Shown: positions 1 through 11,931, counted from the stretch's first letter. The stretch: 64,000 nt of DNA from Plasmodiophora brassicae (GCA_039704465.1 JASFAU010000001.1:1922001-1986000); one strand, 5' to 3'. Made by a program: numbers and translations. The notes: generated from the letters alone by a model not told the origin.

Positions 1-1146
1 AGCTGCCCCCGTATCTCAGCAGCGAAATCCCTTGCTTAACCAGTGATGAATCGCCAGTGAGCTGCAGCAAACGGTGTCACACAAACAAGAGGTATGAAGC
101 GCACACGGGACTCGTGCATCATGCCTCGACGACTAAATCGGCACCGGATGGCGCCAGGTCTCTGATCAAATCGGCCTGGTGTGCCGAGGCATCAACGGTG
201 ATGGCGCCGCACTCAGACGCGAGTTCAAGCCTTGGCGGGTTGCGATCGACGCAGATCACGTTGCTGAAGCCCAGCTCGTGTCGTAACCAAGCACATGCTG
301 CACGCGGCACGTCAGATTCACAGGGCCTGCAGCTGGCCGAGCGCGTTCGCTGTGACCGTATATCCCCAACAGGCCGGCGCCCTGCACAATGGCGGTGTGC
401 CGGTGCCTGGGCAGTAGCGGTCCCTCCTCCAGACAGTTGACAACGGTCGCCAGGGCACAGTTCGCAGGCGACACGACCTGGACAATGCCAGGTTAGGTCG
501 ACGACGACGACGAATCGCACGCGTGGCTTGTGACCGCATCGCTGATCCTGCTGGGGACAGGAACAATGTGGGTCCCACGTCTGATGACGACGTGGGAGGA
601 ATACGTCCCGTGCAGGCCATGGCCTTGCGCGAACGTCGTGTGGCCATACCTGGTGGCACAGTCAGTCGAATCGGGATGGCCACCACTGACATGGCATAAT
701 TGGCCGACTTGAACAGCGACTCGCATTTCTGTGGAAGATCGTAGTCGGTGCAGGGCTGGCAGTGGCCGCACGAATCGGCGACAGACCAGGTCACGCGCTG
801 TCCAACGGCACAGTCGTCGCGTCGCGATTCAACGACGACGCCGACGCCTTCGTGCCCCAGGATCAGCGGAAACGGCTCCTTCCGGGCACCTACACAGTAG
901 ACAACTTTCCCGTTATCGAACAGGTGCCGACCGTTGCAGGGCGTCGTTGCTCCTGCCCGTGATCGTATGCAGGTCCGATCCGCAAATCGTCGCCATCGTG
1001 ACCTGGACGAGACACTCGCCGGCGCCCAGGTCGGGCAATCGCACGCGTCTGTAATCGAACGGCGTGCCTGGCCCGGCAAACACCTGCGCCCTGGCCACCG
1101 AGGACGCCAGCCATCGCCGCGATCCAGGGCCGCCGACCCATCGCAT
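1..1146 (-). CDS. Zinc-dependent alcohol dehydrogenase, MDR family (phosphonate-catabolism type), 3' end outside window
   Basis: Medium-chain dehydrogenase/reductase that would oxidise or reduce an alcohol/aldehyde with NAD(P). Exons on the minus strand: 922..1146, 709..878, 535..649, 357..477, 125..297 and 1..61, all joined in frame. Visible in order: CGSDLHTITGR (catalytic-zinc cysteine), ILGHEGVGVV (GHE motif), the structural-zinc cysteines in DSCGHCQPC...LPQKC, SPANCALATV, the nucleotide-binding VQGAGLLG, and VICVDRNPPRLELA. This order fits the family annotated as phosphonate-catabolism-associated alcohol dehydrogenase better than class III ADH. The intron at 62..124 appears to use a GC donor. 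The protein continues past base 1. A bacterial origin is possible but is an inference; the substrate cannot be read from the sequence. Confidence 0.85.
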
Positions 1147-1236
1147 CGTCGTTCAGTGGAGGCCACGCGTTCGAACGCCCACGCGACCTCTGGAATAGAA
1201 TACCAAACGAATGTATTGCCGAGCGGGCGGGCGGGC

Positions 1237-1701
1237 TCAGCACATATCGAGGAGCCGGGACCGCAGGACGGCCGTCTGTTGCTCGCGCCGGGCGCCTTCC
1301 TGTTCCGCCAGGCACTCGAACTTGAACTGGGTGGCGTGTCCGGACGAGAACCATCGCTGCGACAGGATGTTGGCGATGGTTTCCGGCGAGGCGCCCGGCG
1401 TGTCGCGGACGACGCGGTCGCGTTCGGATTCGCAGAACAGGTCGTAGGCGGTTCGCGATGACCGCAGGCGGTCGGTCAGCAGGTTGACCTCTTTCTGGAA
1501 GCGTTCGCGGTCGGCGGCCTCCATGGCCAGGTACGTCATGCGATCTTCGCCGTCCAGGTCCTCCCAGCGCTGCATGTCGCCGGCGTGCGCCTCGATGAAG
1601 AACGAGCGCGCCGAGCGCGCCGGCGCCGGCAGCTCGACCTGCATGCGCTCGAGGACGGCGTCCAGGTCCGCCGCCGGTGATGCTGCCGCCTCCACCTTCA
1701 T
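1237..1701 (-). CDS. Double HMG-box-like protein
   Basis: Intronless 154-residue protein starting at the ATG at 1701, chosen because upstream codons look like leader sequence. It contains two HMG-box-like helical units. The first has SARSFFIEAH followed by W..L....R..Y..MA..DR.RF. The second has SSRTAYDLFCESER followed by ETIANILSQRWFSS and FKFECLAEQE. The spacing of aromatic and basic residues matches HMG boxes of mitochondrial TFAM/Abf2 or nuclear HMGB type, so DNA bending is the likely job. No clear nuclear or mitochondrial targeting signal was identified. It lies just upstream of, and co-directional with, the alcohol dehydrogenase. Family assignment rests on pattern recognition only. Confidence 0.6.
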   Translation of the reverse strand: MKVEAAASPAADLDAVLERMQVELPAPARSARSFFIEAHAGDMQRWEDLDGEDRMTYLAMEAADRERFQKEVNLLTDRLRSSRTAYDLFCESERDRVVRDTPGASPETIANILSQRWFSSGHATQFKFECLAEQEGARREQQTAVLRSRLLDMC

Positions 1702-2123
1702 CGTCGTCGTCGTCGCGCGTGTGTATATGCCCTTCCGGTCGCGGAGCGCAGAACGCTTTCCCGACCACAGCCCAACCCTGTGACCGGCACAAATAAATGG
1801 GTCACAGGGGCCCACCATGGCGCGCGTCGGGGTCTTCTGACGCGAACGAGGCCCGCACCCTAATTACCGTCGTCCTGTACTGCTGCAATGAAGGGCGGCG
1901 ACCGCGTCTCCGCCTGCGTTATTCGGGACGTTGTGCCAAGGCCCGCCAAACTGCTGAATGGTCGGGAAGCAGGCACGTTCCCACGTTCGTGTCCGACGCC
2001 TTTCAGCAGCAGACCTGGACAGTGGTGTAACGTCCCCCTGGCCATGCTCGCACCGGGTATTTGGGAGCACTTGGACCAGCAAATTTGCTGCTTAAGAATC
2101 TCTGGTTGAGCGATGCGTTACAG

Positions 2124-2640
2124 AAGAGGACCAGAAGCTCGAAAGTCAGGTCAGCGAGAAAGATCACAGGAAGGTCTTTGGGAATAGGATGCTCGCTGAG
2201 ACCTCAGAGGCAGCGTACTATGTTCATTATCGCGGACTGAAGTACGTCTGTGCCCTAATCGGTGTGTACAAATCGCTGATTCCGCCCGAGTGATCGTGCT
2301 CCCAAGTACGCCCCATCCATGCTAGCACGTACGATTGTACACTACATGGATTGGAAGACCGGCGAGGAGGGGTCTGCACTATGTGACGTCAAAGATAACG
2401 ATGTCGAGCAGTGACCGAAAGGGACGGGCCCTGAGGAACCCAATGGATGCAGACAACTGGTAGTCTATTATGGACCTGGGTGGAGCGTCCGACATCGACC
2501 TTCAGCAGGCGTTTCGCCATTCGTCTAGGAGCACGACGACAAAGTACAAAGCCGACTCATCAGCGCTGCTTGAGCACGCTAATAACCAGCCGTATGTCAA
2601 CTCACTGCATTGAAGTTCAGGTTACTGATTAACATCTCGT
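2124..2640 (+). pseudogene. Unrecognised gene fragments (possible multi-exon gene or remnant)
   Basis: Three coding-looking stretches occur on the plus strand. One at about 2124-2293 reads ...EDQKLESQVSEKDHRKVFG... to IGVYKSLIPPE. A short one lies around 2340-2415. One at 2470-2613 reads MDLGGASDIDLQQAF... to ANNQPYVNSLH. I could not join them with standard introns and recognise no family. The last stretch is partly repeated in inverted orientation at 2855-2901. It may be a decayed gene. Confidence 0.3.
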
Positions 2641-2901
2641 CAGGGACGACGCAGTGATTCGATGAGCACCGCGATGGCGTCCCGTTTACGTGGAGAGCGT
2701 CAATATAAATTCGCGCCAAATTAGCCGAAGACCAGCTTAGTCCTTCAAGACTTTTCGTCGAACCAACAAGGCTGCCTGCGAGACACGACCGTCTAAGCGG
2801 ACGCCTCCCTGCGTTGAAGAGCCGTGCAGCTGGGGACCTGAACTTCGTTGATTCTTAGCGTGCTCAAGCAGCGCTGATGAGTCGGCTCTGTACTTCGCCG
2901 A
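2536..2901. repeat. Inverted repeat pair, arms about 47 bp
   Basis: Bases 2536-2582 and 2855-2901 are reverse complements apart from a few mismatches. A second matching block sits at 2612-2622 and 2836-2846. Both arms translate to the same peptide pattern (KY[KR]ADSSALLEHA[NK]NQ), so they look like diverged copies of coding DNA facing each other about 270 bp apart. Confidence 0.65.
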
Positions 2902-3006
2902 CGTCCTGCTCATAGAAGAAGCACACAGGCACGTTCAACGTTGTGCCGCCGCGTTCTATCCCCCCGAGGTGCGTCACGCAGTCCGCCGCGGACAGCGCCA
3001 CGGACG

Positions 3007-4422
3007 ATGCTGATCGACAGTGACGCCGCCAACGACGATGGCAACGTTAACGGCACGGTGTCGAAACGCGTCCGACGACGGCAGTACAGAGAAGAGACGA
3101 AGGAACGTCGCAAGGAAGCAAAGCTAGCTCGCCCGTCGCCGGTTGTGAAATGGGAGTCGGGCCTGGATTGCACCACATTCCTGGAAGTGGGTGGCGTATC
3201 GCGAGTCGCACCGTACTTCAAGGAGTTCCAGGCCAATTGCAAGCACCGCTGGCTGGGACGGCGAGTTGTCGACGTGCTTGCCGATGAGTTCAACGCGTAC
3301 AATCACGATTACTGGGTCGCTGCCGCCAAGGATGGCCGTTTGCGGATCAACGGCGCTCAGTTTGATCCCGAGTACTGTTTCAACCATATGGATACCCTGG
3401 TGCACACTGTTCACCGTCATGAGCCGCCCGTTCGCTACGAGGTCGAGATCGTCCACCTAGGCGATGACATGCTGGTCGTGAACAAACCGGCTTCGGTACC
3501 GGTCCATCCGTGCGGGCGATACCAGTTCAACTCGATCGTCCATCTGCTTGCACGTCGGCACGGGATTGACGGTGCTTTGCCTGTTCACCGACTCGACCGG
3601 CTGACGTCGGGTATCCTCGTTCTGGCGCTGAACTCGAAGTCTGCCCGGGCCATAACCGCTCGCATCGAGGGACGCGAAATGAGAAAGGTGTACCTGGCGC
3701 GCGTTCGTGGCGAGTTCCCGCTGGCGTCCCCAAATGACACCGCTAGTGTCACGATCGACACACGCGTTGTCCCTGACTGCATCAAATCGCTCGGTGCTGA
3801 TTATTCCCGTTCGCAGTGGATCGTATCGAACGACCCGATTACGTGCGTGTCGAAGAAGTTCTCCAGGTATGGCGTGTGCCATGACAAGGGTAAACCGTCG
3901 ACGACCGCCTTCCGGCGTGTCAGCTACAACGGAACGACTAGCGTCGTTCTGTGCTATCCAATCACAGGGCGCACGCACCAGATTCGAATTCATCTCAGGG
4001 TGGGTCGTCCAGTTTGTTTGTGTTGTGCCTGATCAGCTGACCGCTCCCTGCGCCAGGGCATGGGATACCCGATCGCCAACGATCCTGTATACGGCGGGGT
4101 CCTGTGCCAGGGGAACACGAGGCTCTACGTGAACCCCGTCGTTGACGAAGAGGATCGCAGGAGCGCGCTTGCGTTTGCTGAGCGCGTCCACCAGGGCTTG
4201 GTGTCGTACTGCCCGCAGTGCGACCGATCCAACGACCACTACGTCCCGGCGGATCCCACGACCCAGGGCGGATTGTTCTGCGCCGAAATCTGGCTACACG
4301 CGCTTGCCTATTCCTGCGATGAATGGACGCACGCCACTACCCCGCCCGACTGGTCGCGCCATGACTTCCTCGACGACGACTACCTGCGCCCCGTACCGAC
4401 TGACGACCTCGAGCACTTCTAG
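3007..4422 (+). CDS. RNA pseudouridine synthase, RluA/RPUSD family
   Basis: Isomerises uridine to pseudouridine in RNA. Exons 3007..3999 and 4057..4422 with a 57-nt intron; an in-frame alternative start exists at 2941. The core carries LVVNKPASVPVHPCGRY, the family catalytic motif HRLDRLTSGILVLA (Asp in HRLDR), and the uracil-binding GRTHQIRIHL followed by GYPIANDPVYGG. The N-terminal region has an S4-like segment (GRRVVDVLADEF...GRLRINGAQ). Length (452 residues from 3007) and architecture match eukaryotic RPUSD2/Rib2-type enzymes acting on tRNA. The C-terminus contains two CxxC-like pairs (SYCPQC and nearby), unusual but not obviously functional. Substrate is inferred from family only. Confidence 0.93.
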
Positions 4423-4881
4423 CCCCACATACACTGTTGCGATTTGTAGCGCGTCCAGACAGGAACACAGTGCGGTCATGTGTGTGTCGCGATAGAAGAT
4501 ATCACCATGGGGAGGAAGGACGCATGCCCAGGAGCTGCTACTGTTGCCGCGCGAGAAAAATCTGTCGTCGACCGGGTGGCCTCGTGTGTGACTGACTGGG
4601 CGTCCGCGGGTGGGCGGACTCTGACTGACAGGTGACACGGACGAGCGACGCAGCGCCAGCCAGCGGTGTGAGGTTGTCGGGCCGCCTCCCGTATTTTTAG
4701 GTGCCGCCCAGCCAGGTCGAACGAAGCCCCCGGAGCAGGGACGACGACAAAAACGCACGGCCGCTTCTGGTGGTGGTGGTGGTTGGGGCGATTTTGGTGC
4801 GCAGCCGCCGCCCGCAGTTGATCAATCGAAGCGGGACGACGTCGCCGACCGTGTCGTCAGGGACCAGCAGCACTTGACGCG

Positions 4882-5395
<514 letters not shown>

Positions 5396-5474
5396 GCTCA
5401 GCGCGCGCCCCCCGCCTCATTGTTCACACATACTGTCATTATTCCCACTAACGCCGTCATTCTCGAGCCCTGCC

Positions 5475-5480
5475 AATAAA
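5475..5480 (+). terminator. Polyadenylation signal AATAAA of calmodulin
   Basis: Canonical hexamer 80 nt downstream of the calmodulin stop codon. Confidence 0.7.
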
Positions 5481-5527
5481 CAGCAATCCCGTTGATCAGA
5501 AGGCGCTGGCGCGCCCCTAGTCTCTAT

Positions 5528-6930
5528 TTACGGTTTAACGGGCGGCAGGATCAGCAGGGCGGGCCGCCTTCTCAGCATCGCGTGCGGATGCGACGACGAC
5601 AGGTTCGCCTTGCGACTCGGCGGGCGCGTCCCGGCTACTTCCGGGAACACCACCTGGAACGACCGTTGCCCGTGCCCCGCTGGTGCATTACGATGGGACG
5701 GCGCGCCGCGCGCCGACCGTAATCGCTGCCGGCCGGCGGGCGCCTGCGATCGTTTCGTGACGGTGCCGTGCTTGGATCGGTTCAGGTTAAAATGCGCCCG
5801 ATACAGGTGGTCGTATCCAACGATCTGCAACGTCGGTTGCAGGCTGGCCGGCCGCATCGCCATCGTGCAGGTGGACGGGCGCGTCCCATGCGCCGGTGTC
5901 GGCGTTGTCACGTTCCGGCCGCCTTCCAATTGTATGGGGCGCGCAGCGGTTGGTGTTCGACAGACGGAACGTGGCCAGGCGGCGTCCCCGTACGTTGGCG
6001 TTCGCATTGCGGTCGATGAACGTCGACCAGGGGAACGTGACATCATGGCACACGATCGAATGATCATGGCAGAGCTCAGCGCGCTCGGATCGCAATCGTC
6101 GGTCGGTTTCTTCGTCGGTGACCGGGACCGGGCCCGGGCCAGGCGCAGGAGGGGCGCCAGGCGCTGGGCGATGATGGCCCACAACGCGTCGAACAGGTCC
6201 TCGAAGCACGAATGCACGAGCAGACGCGATGGCGTTAGCGGAGGGTGCCCGCGCCGCTGACGCCGCTTGATACGTCGAACGCTCGCAGCATCTGTGACGC
6301 CTGGAACGTGAACGACCGACGATAAGGGCGCCCTGCTGTGGTCCTCGGCGAAGACCTGCTCGGCGTCACCATCCATCGCGATGATCTCTTCGAGTTCCCC
6401 GCCTTCACTCAATCTAACGACGACCCGTCAGCAGCCTGAACACCGCTTCGAACCTCAACGCCCGACATTGTCATGGAGAGGCCACGAACAGTGAGGCCGG
6501 TGTCCAGAGACGCCGCAACAGGCGCCATTGGACCCTCCCTTGGCGACACACGACTCCACGGGTCGTCAGAACGGCGCTCGATGCCGCCGCACGCGACACC
6601 GACGACGTTCAGGTGGGGGAACGCGGCCGTCCATTCGCGCAGGTCGTCGTTGGAGACAATCTCGGCGCCCTGCCCACGTGTTGCGACCTCGTCGTTGCGC
6701 GACCAGGACGCCATACGCGTCTGGTCGTACAAGGCCTGTTCGATGTCGTCGAGAAGGCTCTGTACGGTCTGTCGCGCGCTCGGCGACGACCTCTACACGA
6801 GCAGATGTCACCCCCTGGGCCGGGATCGGCCCTCTGACGCACCGTACCGGGTCATGGTCGAACGTCAGAACCGATGACGGCGACGGTAACGACGACGCTG
6901 TCCCTAGTCGCAGGTCATGCGCGTTCATCT
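5528..6930 (-). pseudogene. Broken minus-strand locus, no family recognised
   Basis: Several protein-like stretches with the window's typical GC-rich third positions occur, but in changing frames. SCFEDLFDALWAII and the later LQIVGYDHLYRAHFNL are in one frame (5528-6412). DVTFPWSTFIDRNANANV is in another (5787-6209). A segment with LREWTAAFPHLNVVGV lies at 6409-6732. I found no plausible splice sites to reconcile them all. A gene with accumulated frameshifts, or assembly indels, fits best. It also explains the roughly 1.7-kb gap between calmodulin and SF3B6. Confidence 0.4.
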
Positions 6931-7098
6931 CGCCGGCATCGTTCGTCGCCCCAGGTTGGCAATCGAGGCACTAGTAGGTACACTAACGACGATCGCCCGC
7001 TACGTCAACCGTCACATAAAGCCAATTGCAGACGAGGGCGGCTCCTGCTGGGTGAATATACTTTACATAGAGCGGGCAGGGGGATGGCTAACCTGTCA

Positions 7099-7570
7099 TC
7101 ACATATCGTCGGTGTCCATGCTGGACTTGAGCTGCTGTAGCTCTTCCTCGCGAGCCTTCCGACGCGCCGTCGCCGTCTTGTGCCGCTCCTCGCTGTAGTA
7201 TAGGACGATCAGGTACCGACCCTTGACGTTGAACCCGGACAGGTGCTGACAGGCGTTCTTGGCGTCGAATATGTCCTCGTATACGACGAACGCCGTACCG
7301 CGCGTGCTCGGGTCGACGCCCCTGCCAGATCATGAGCGTCTGCAACAGCCACTGACAAACGAACAACCTACTTCCGAATCTGTCGGATGGCGCCGTACTT
7401 GCCGAACAGGTCGTACAGCTCGTCGGCCGTCAGGTTGAACGGCAGGTTGCGAACAAACAGACACCGGTGCACGTCGGGCGCCAACCGCATCTCCACACAG
7501 AACGCACCGTCAGCATACAGACGGGACCAGAACGGCAGCCGTCAGCACCTACCCCACGCGTTGCCGACAT
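7099..7570 (-). CDS. SF3B6: Splicing factor SF3b p14 (SF3B6)
   Basis: Small RRM protein of the U2 snRNP SF3b complex that sits at the branch point. Three exons: 7553..7570 (only 18 nt, MSATRG), 7372..7490 and 7099..7321, with introns of 62 and 50 nt. The 119-residue product aligns end to end with human SF3B6: [20 protein letters not shown], then [44 protein letters not shown] and a lysine/glutamate-rich tail. RNP2 (LFVRNL) and RNP1-equivalent (GTAFVVYE) are intact. The tiny first exon was placed because it gives an in-frame Met and matching GT/AG sites. Confidence 0.95.
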
Positions 7571-7712
7571 CGCGACCCAACGTGTGCTGCACGGACTCCG
7601 CGGGCGGGACGGGCGCCAGTCACCCGCACCACTCACCCTCAGCAGCTACGTAAAATGCACCAGAGCTTCTCTGACAACGAACGACGCGCCGTGTTTATGA
7701 TAGCAGGAGTTT

Positions 7713-9123
7713 CTAGGATCTAGCGTTATTGCTGTCGGGTGAATACGAACCCCAGCAGGCGTTCTTTAGGAGGATGCCTTCGATGGAGACCCCAGGCCCG
7801 AAGCTTAAGCAGACGCAGTACTCGGCGAGTTGGAAGCGTTCGTTGTCCTCGATGTCGGCGTCTGACAGGAATAGGTCTGGTTGCTGGAGGAACCTGGTGA
7901 CGTGGTCGAGGACAACAAGGTTGGAGGATCCAGACAGGTTGCCATATCGTTTCAGGACGGTCCAGCTCATGCCCATTCGGATCGGGTCGATACCGAGGCT
8001 CTCCGCCACAATCCGGAGCACTTTGGGTCCGCCCGTGTGGACAGCGAAACAACAGGACCCGATTGGGATCCGGTGCGGTTCGAGCAGGGATGCAACGAAG
8101 CTAGGAAGCTCCGCCCCGATCGACTCTGGCAGGTGGCGGTCAATGGACACCTTAATGATGCCGTCGTTGCGCTCCTTCATCGTCACCATGTTCAGCGATT
8201 CCTCGGGCAGCATCTTCGACTCATGGCTGATGATCTCCCACAATGGTGCTGACGTCATGTTCGTGCCAGTAACGATAGCGGCGCCGGCGCCATCTCTGAA
8301 CAGGGCCGAAACAATGACGTGCGAGCGGTCGACCTTAGTGTCAGGCACGTGCGCCGACATTTGGTTGCCCAGCGCCGAACGGACATCGGCGGTGACGACC
8401 AGGACGACATGGCGAGGGTCGGCGGCTGCAATGTCGCGAGCCAAGCCCAGGCATCGGAACCCGGTTATGCATCCCATGTTCTCCACCTAGAAACAGTTGC
8501 GGTCAGCGCGATTGCTTTCGCCATCGCTACCAGGCAATTACGTTTAGGCGTTTGACAGCGGGACTCAGGCCCAGTTGACGAGCGACCTGCACGTCGACGG
8601 TTGGTGCTTGAATACTGCCGGTCATGGTGCCCCAGATCATGTGCTAATCATGTAGGGAGTCAGATCAGCTGGGCGGAAACGGTGCAACAGGAACTGACAG
8701 TAATGCTGCCCAGGTCGCCACCCCACTTATCAATAGCGTCTTTGGACGCGCGAACCGACAGGTCTAACAGCTGGCCGAGAGGAAATGAATAACCACAACT
8801 GGTCCGGTTGGTGGTCGTTACCGTACCTTGGGCTTGACGTGGTCCAGGTATTCGACGCGCGACATCTTGCGGAACATGTCCTCGCGGTTGACATACATTG
8901 GGCCAGTCCTGTACATGGTACCGCGGAAGACCCGTTGCACGAAGTCGATGTCATCGTTGGACAGATGCGGATGCTGTTTCAGGAACGCCTCCATGATCTC
9001 TTCCTGAGTATACAGGACAGGAGGAAAGCTCGATGCCGTGGCGACAATGGCGGGCAACGTTCCCGTCACCACCTCTCCAGCGTCATTGCACAGCGACTGA
9101 TGAGCGTTTCTTGGAGTTGCCAT
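7713..9123 (-). CDS. Type III polyketide synthase (chalcone/stilbene synthase family)
   Basis: Condenses malonyl-CoA units onto an acyl-CoA starter to make polyketides. Exons 8827..9123, 8699..8770, 8542..8643 and 7713..8486; all three introns are 55-56 nt in phase 0. The product is 414 residues (family about 390). The catalytic triad is visible: Cys in VENMGCITGF, His in FAVHTGGPKVL and Asn in YGNLSGSSNLVVLD. The family end motif LSFGPGVSIEGILL is also present. The region before the Cys (QAPTVDVQVARQLGLSP) matches the usual DxxLxxxLGL segment. Start uncertain: 9123 or 9144. The product chemistry cannot be predicted from sequence alone. No partner enzymes lie next to it. Confidence 0.93.
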
Positions 9124-9144
9124 CAACAAACGAGACCTGACCAC

Positions 9145-10391
9145 GAACGATGCGTTTACACTGTGAACGTTCCCGGTGCATTCTTCCCACGTTTACGCCT
9201 GAAGCTCCGACGCGTGAAGTGGTGGTGTCCCGGAAGGGTCTCGACCCGGTCCTGTGCTGTGCTGTGGGCGTCCACGTCGGCACTTTTCGTTACAGACGCG
9301 GCACTGGTTGCGGTCCGACTCGCTACAACCATCACGACGCGGCTGTATCGTTTTGGACGTAACAGTAGTTGCACCCACCATTCAGACTCGTAATGGGCGC
9401 GACAGCTGCTCTTTCCGGCTGGGGTGGATCGAGATCAACAATGCTGGCGCTGTTTGATAAGCAAAGCGTGCCCTGGTGTGTCCCAGATCGGATCGGCGGT
9501 TCACGCAATCGTATCAGGGGAGAACATGAACAAGCTATGTAGGTAGGTAGGCAGGTTCAGACTGCGTTTGTGAACAGAGCTGGATCACAGTGTGGCTCCC
9601 ATTCCCTAGCACGCTATGCTGTCGTAGGGGTTTTGCAGCCTCGTGCGGGCAAACAAATCGGAAGGCCAGCGGGAGTTTGCACTAACTGTCACCAAGGCGA
9701 CTCTCACGGGAGGTGCAGTTCCGTTTCAGGAATTCTCAGGAATAGCAGAAATCCAAATGGCCAGAGTGGCCCTCGTCGAACCCTGAATCTTGGATTCCAA
9801 TCACTAGTCTGTCAAATGTTCAGAAGAATAAAGCGGTTTCATTGCCAGCTTGATAAAATAATGAGCGAGGAAAACGGCGGCATGGCTTTCGTAAGGCAAA
9901 CTGTTGCATAATCGGGGACGTTCCGAGGGCCCCTACGAGAGCGACGCTGAAGTTTCCGACGTCTCCTTATCTACTGTAAGTCATCGCCACAACTTGTCAC
10001 GAACCAACGGCTGGTATGTACTATAACCTACCGCACTTGGCAAGTGATGGGAGCTCGCCGGTGGCGCGTCATTGCTGACTGCACCGACTTGAGAGTGTTG
10101 GTAGGTAATAGCTATCCCGGTTCAGATAACGTGTGCCCCCCATGGGGTCCCGGGACGATTCAGTGCACATTGCAGGACAGAGTTTGGAACATACAAGGCA
10201 TCCAGAAAGCTGGTGCACAATGAGTCTAAAATTCAGAACGACATCCTCCATCGTGGTAGAGCCGCGTTGAGGTGTCTCGTAATAGGTGGCCTGGGCGAGG
10301 ACGGAGAAGCGCGACGCAGAGTAACGCCGTCTGCGCGGCTGCGGCCTGCGCGACTGCCGGCACGGAGTCCGTCCCATTGTATAGCCACCGC
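9145..10391. other. Region without recognised gene
   Basis: About 1.25 kb between divergent type III PKS and MSP1. It has a short (TAGG)n tract near 9539-9553 and short open frames (for example 9570-9911, plus) without recognisable similarity or codon bias. It probably contains both promoters; nothing else seen. Confidence 0.4.
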
Positions 10392-11931
10392 ATGGGCATG
10401 GGCTCATCACGGCCGTTGCCGCCAGACGATAGCGGTATGGATCTGGTTCCGGCGCGAGGTGGCGGCGGGGCTGATGCATCGGTGCGGTCCATACACCATG
10501 TCCACTCGAAGGACCTGAAAACATTCGCGCTCGATCTGTTGACGACGGCGTTCGCGTCCGCGTTGATGTATTTCATCACGAAGAAGACGATCGCCCAGAT
10601 GGACCCAACACGTAACTCAAAGAAGGTAACATGCCGGAACCTGATGACGTTGCTTGTTAATGAGGATCTGGAAGACTGAAGAGGCGGCACGCGCCGTTGT
10701 TTCCCGGCTCGGGTCCCGGGGTGAAGGCCTGGCCCTGGATTCATACGAACAGATCATCATCGCTGAAGTCACCATGCCTGATGAGATTAATGTCAGCTTC
10801 AGTAGCATTGGCGGTCTCGTCAGTTTGAAGTCGCAGCTCATTGAGACGGTGCTCGTCCCGTAAGACATCTTTTCATCAGTCTCAGTAGCGGTTCAGTGCT
10901 CCTAAGTTTCTCCCGTAGTCTGTCACACCCAGAATTATTCTCCAGGAAAAGCCCTGATGGCGAGTGGCAGCCGAGAAAGCTGGTGGCCCCTCCGAGAGGA
11001 GTCCTGTTCTATGGCCCTCCTGGAACTGGTCGGTGATGAGCGGCGTCGCTGTGATTTTGTGCACTATTGACCATGTGTTTCAGGTAAAACAATGACAGCT
11101 AAAGCCATCGCTCGTGATTCAGGTGCGACATTCATTAACCTGCGCTGGTCAACCGTCAAGAACAAGTGGTACGGCGAAAGCCAGGTAATGATTCGCGGGC
11201 ACGGTTCCTGTTCTTGGTTGACCTGGTTCCTCTCTCGTAGAAACTTATTCGTGCGTGTTTCAGTCTAGCGCATAAGTTAGCGCCGTCTATTATTTTCGTC
11301 GACGAGGCTGAGTGCTTCCTCGGCCAGCGATCATCGTATGGCGACCACTCGGAGACGACGCAATTGAAGGCAGAATTCATGTCGCTCTGGGATGGCTTGA
11401 CGACGGATTCGGATGTCTCCGGACACGTCCTTGTACTATGCGCGACCAACAGACCATGGGATCTTGATGAGGTATGTCCCGATTTGGCAACGCAGTCATG
11501 TTTGTTTAAGTGTTCTATTGCAGGCAATTCTTCGAAGGATGCCAAGGACGTTCGAATTCGGACTTCCTGACACTGAGGAGAGACAGATGATATTGGCGGT
11601 TCTTCTTCAGGATGAGCTTATGGACGAATCAGTCCAGTTAGCGGATCTGGCAGCCATGACCGACAAGTACTCTGGCAGCGACCTGAAGGAATGGTGCCGC
11701 TTCGCTGCTATGATACCGATTCGAGAAGTACTGCGATCGCAGCGTGGACGCGTCACTGAGACGACGTCGAGCATGTTCGACTTGACTGCAACTTCACCAG
11801 ATGACGAGGAATTGCAGCCCAGACCACTCTGTCTCGACGACTTCCTGGTTGCCATGGAGCACGTAAAACCGTCAGGAACGTCGGCGCATGATTACAAGTT
11901 GAAGCGCATGTCTGTGACCGGTCTAAGCTAG
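10392..11931 (+). CDS. MSP1: AAA ATPase MSP1/ATAD1 (tail-anchored protein extractase)
   Basis: Membrane-anchored AAA ATPase that pulls mislocalised tail-anchored proteins from the mitochondrial outer membrane and peroxisomes. Exons 10392..10625, 10675..10859, 10907..11028, 11084..11184, 11241..11471 and 11524..11931; introns 47-56 nt. The 426-residue product starts with one membrane segment (TFALDLLTTAFASALMYF). It then has the SIGGL linker, Walker A GPPGTGKT (split by an intron), the pore-loop region KNKWYGESQ, Walker B SIIFVDEAE, sensor ATNRP, and RRMPRTF with the arginine finger. GFSGSDLKE-type motif appears as KYSGSDLKEWCR. Walker B reads DEAE rather than DEID. The third exon boundary (10907) is the least certain. 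Confidence 0.93.

Noticed and set aside
890..1792. 300-codon minus-strand frame covering HMG-box and ADH starts
   Set aside because: Different frame from both; Arg/Gly/Pro-rich shadow sequence.
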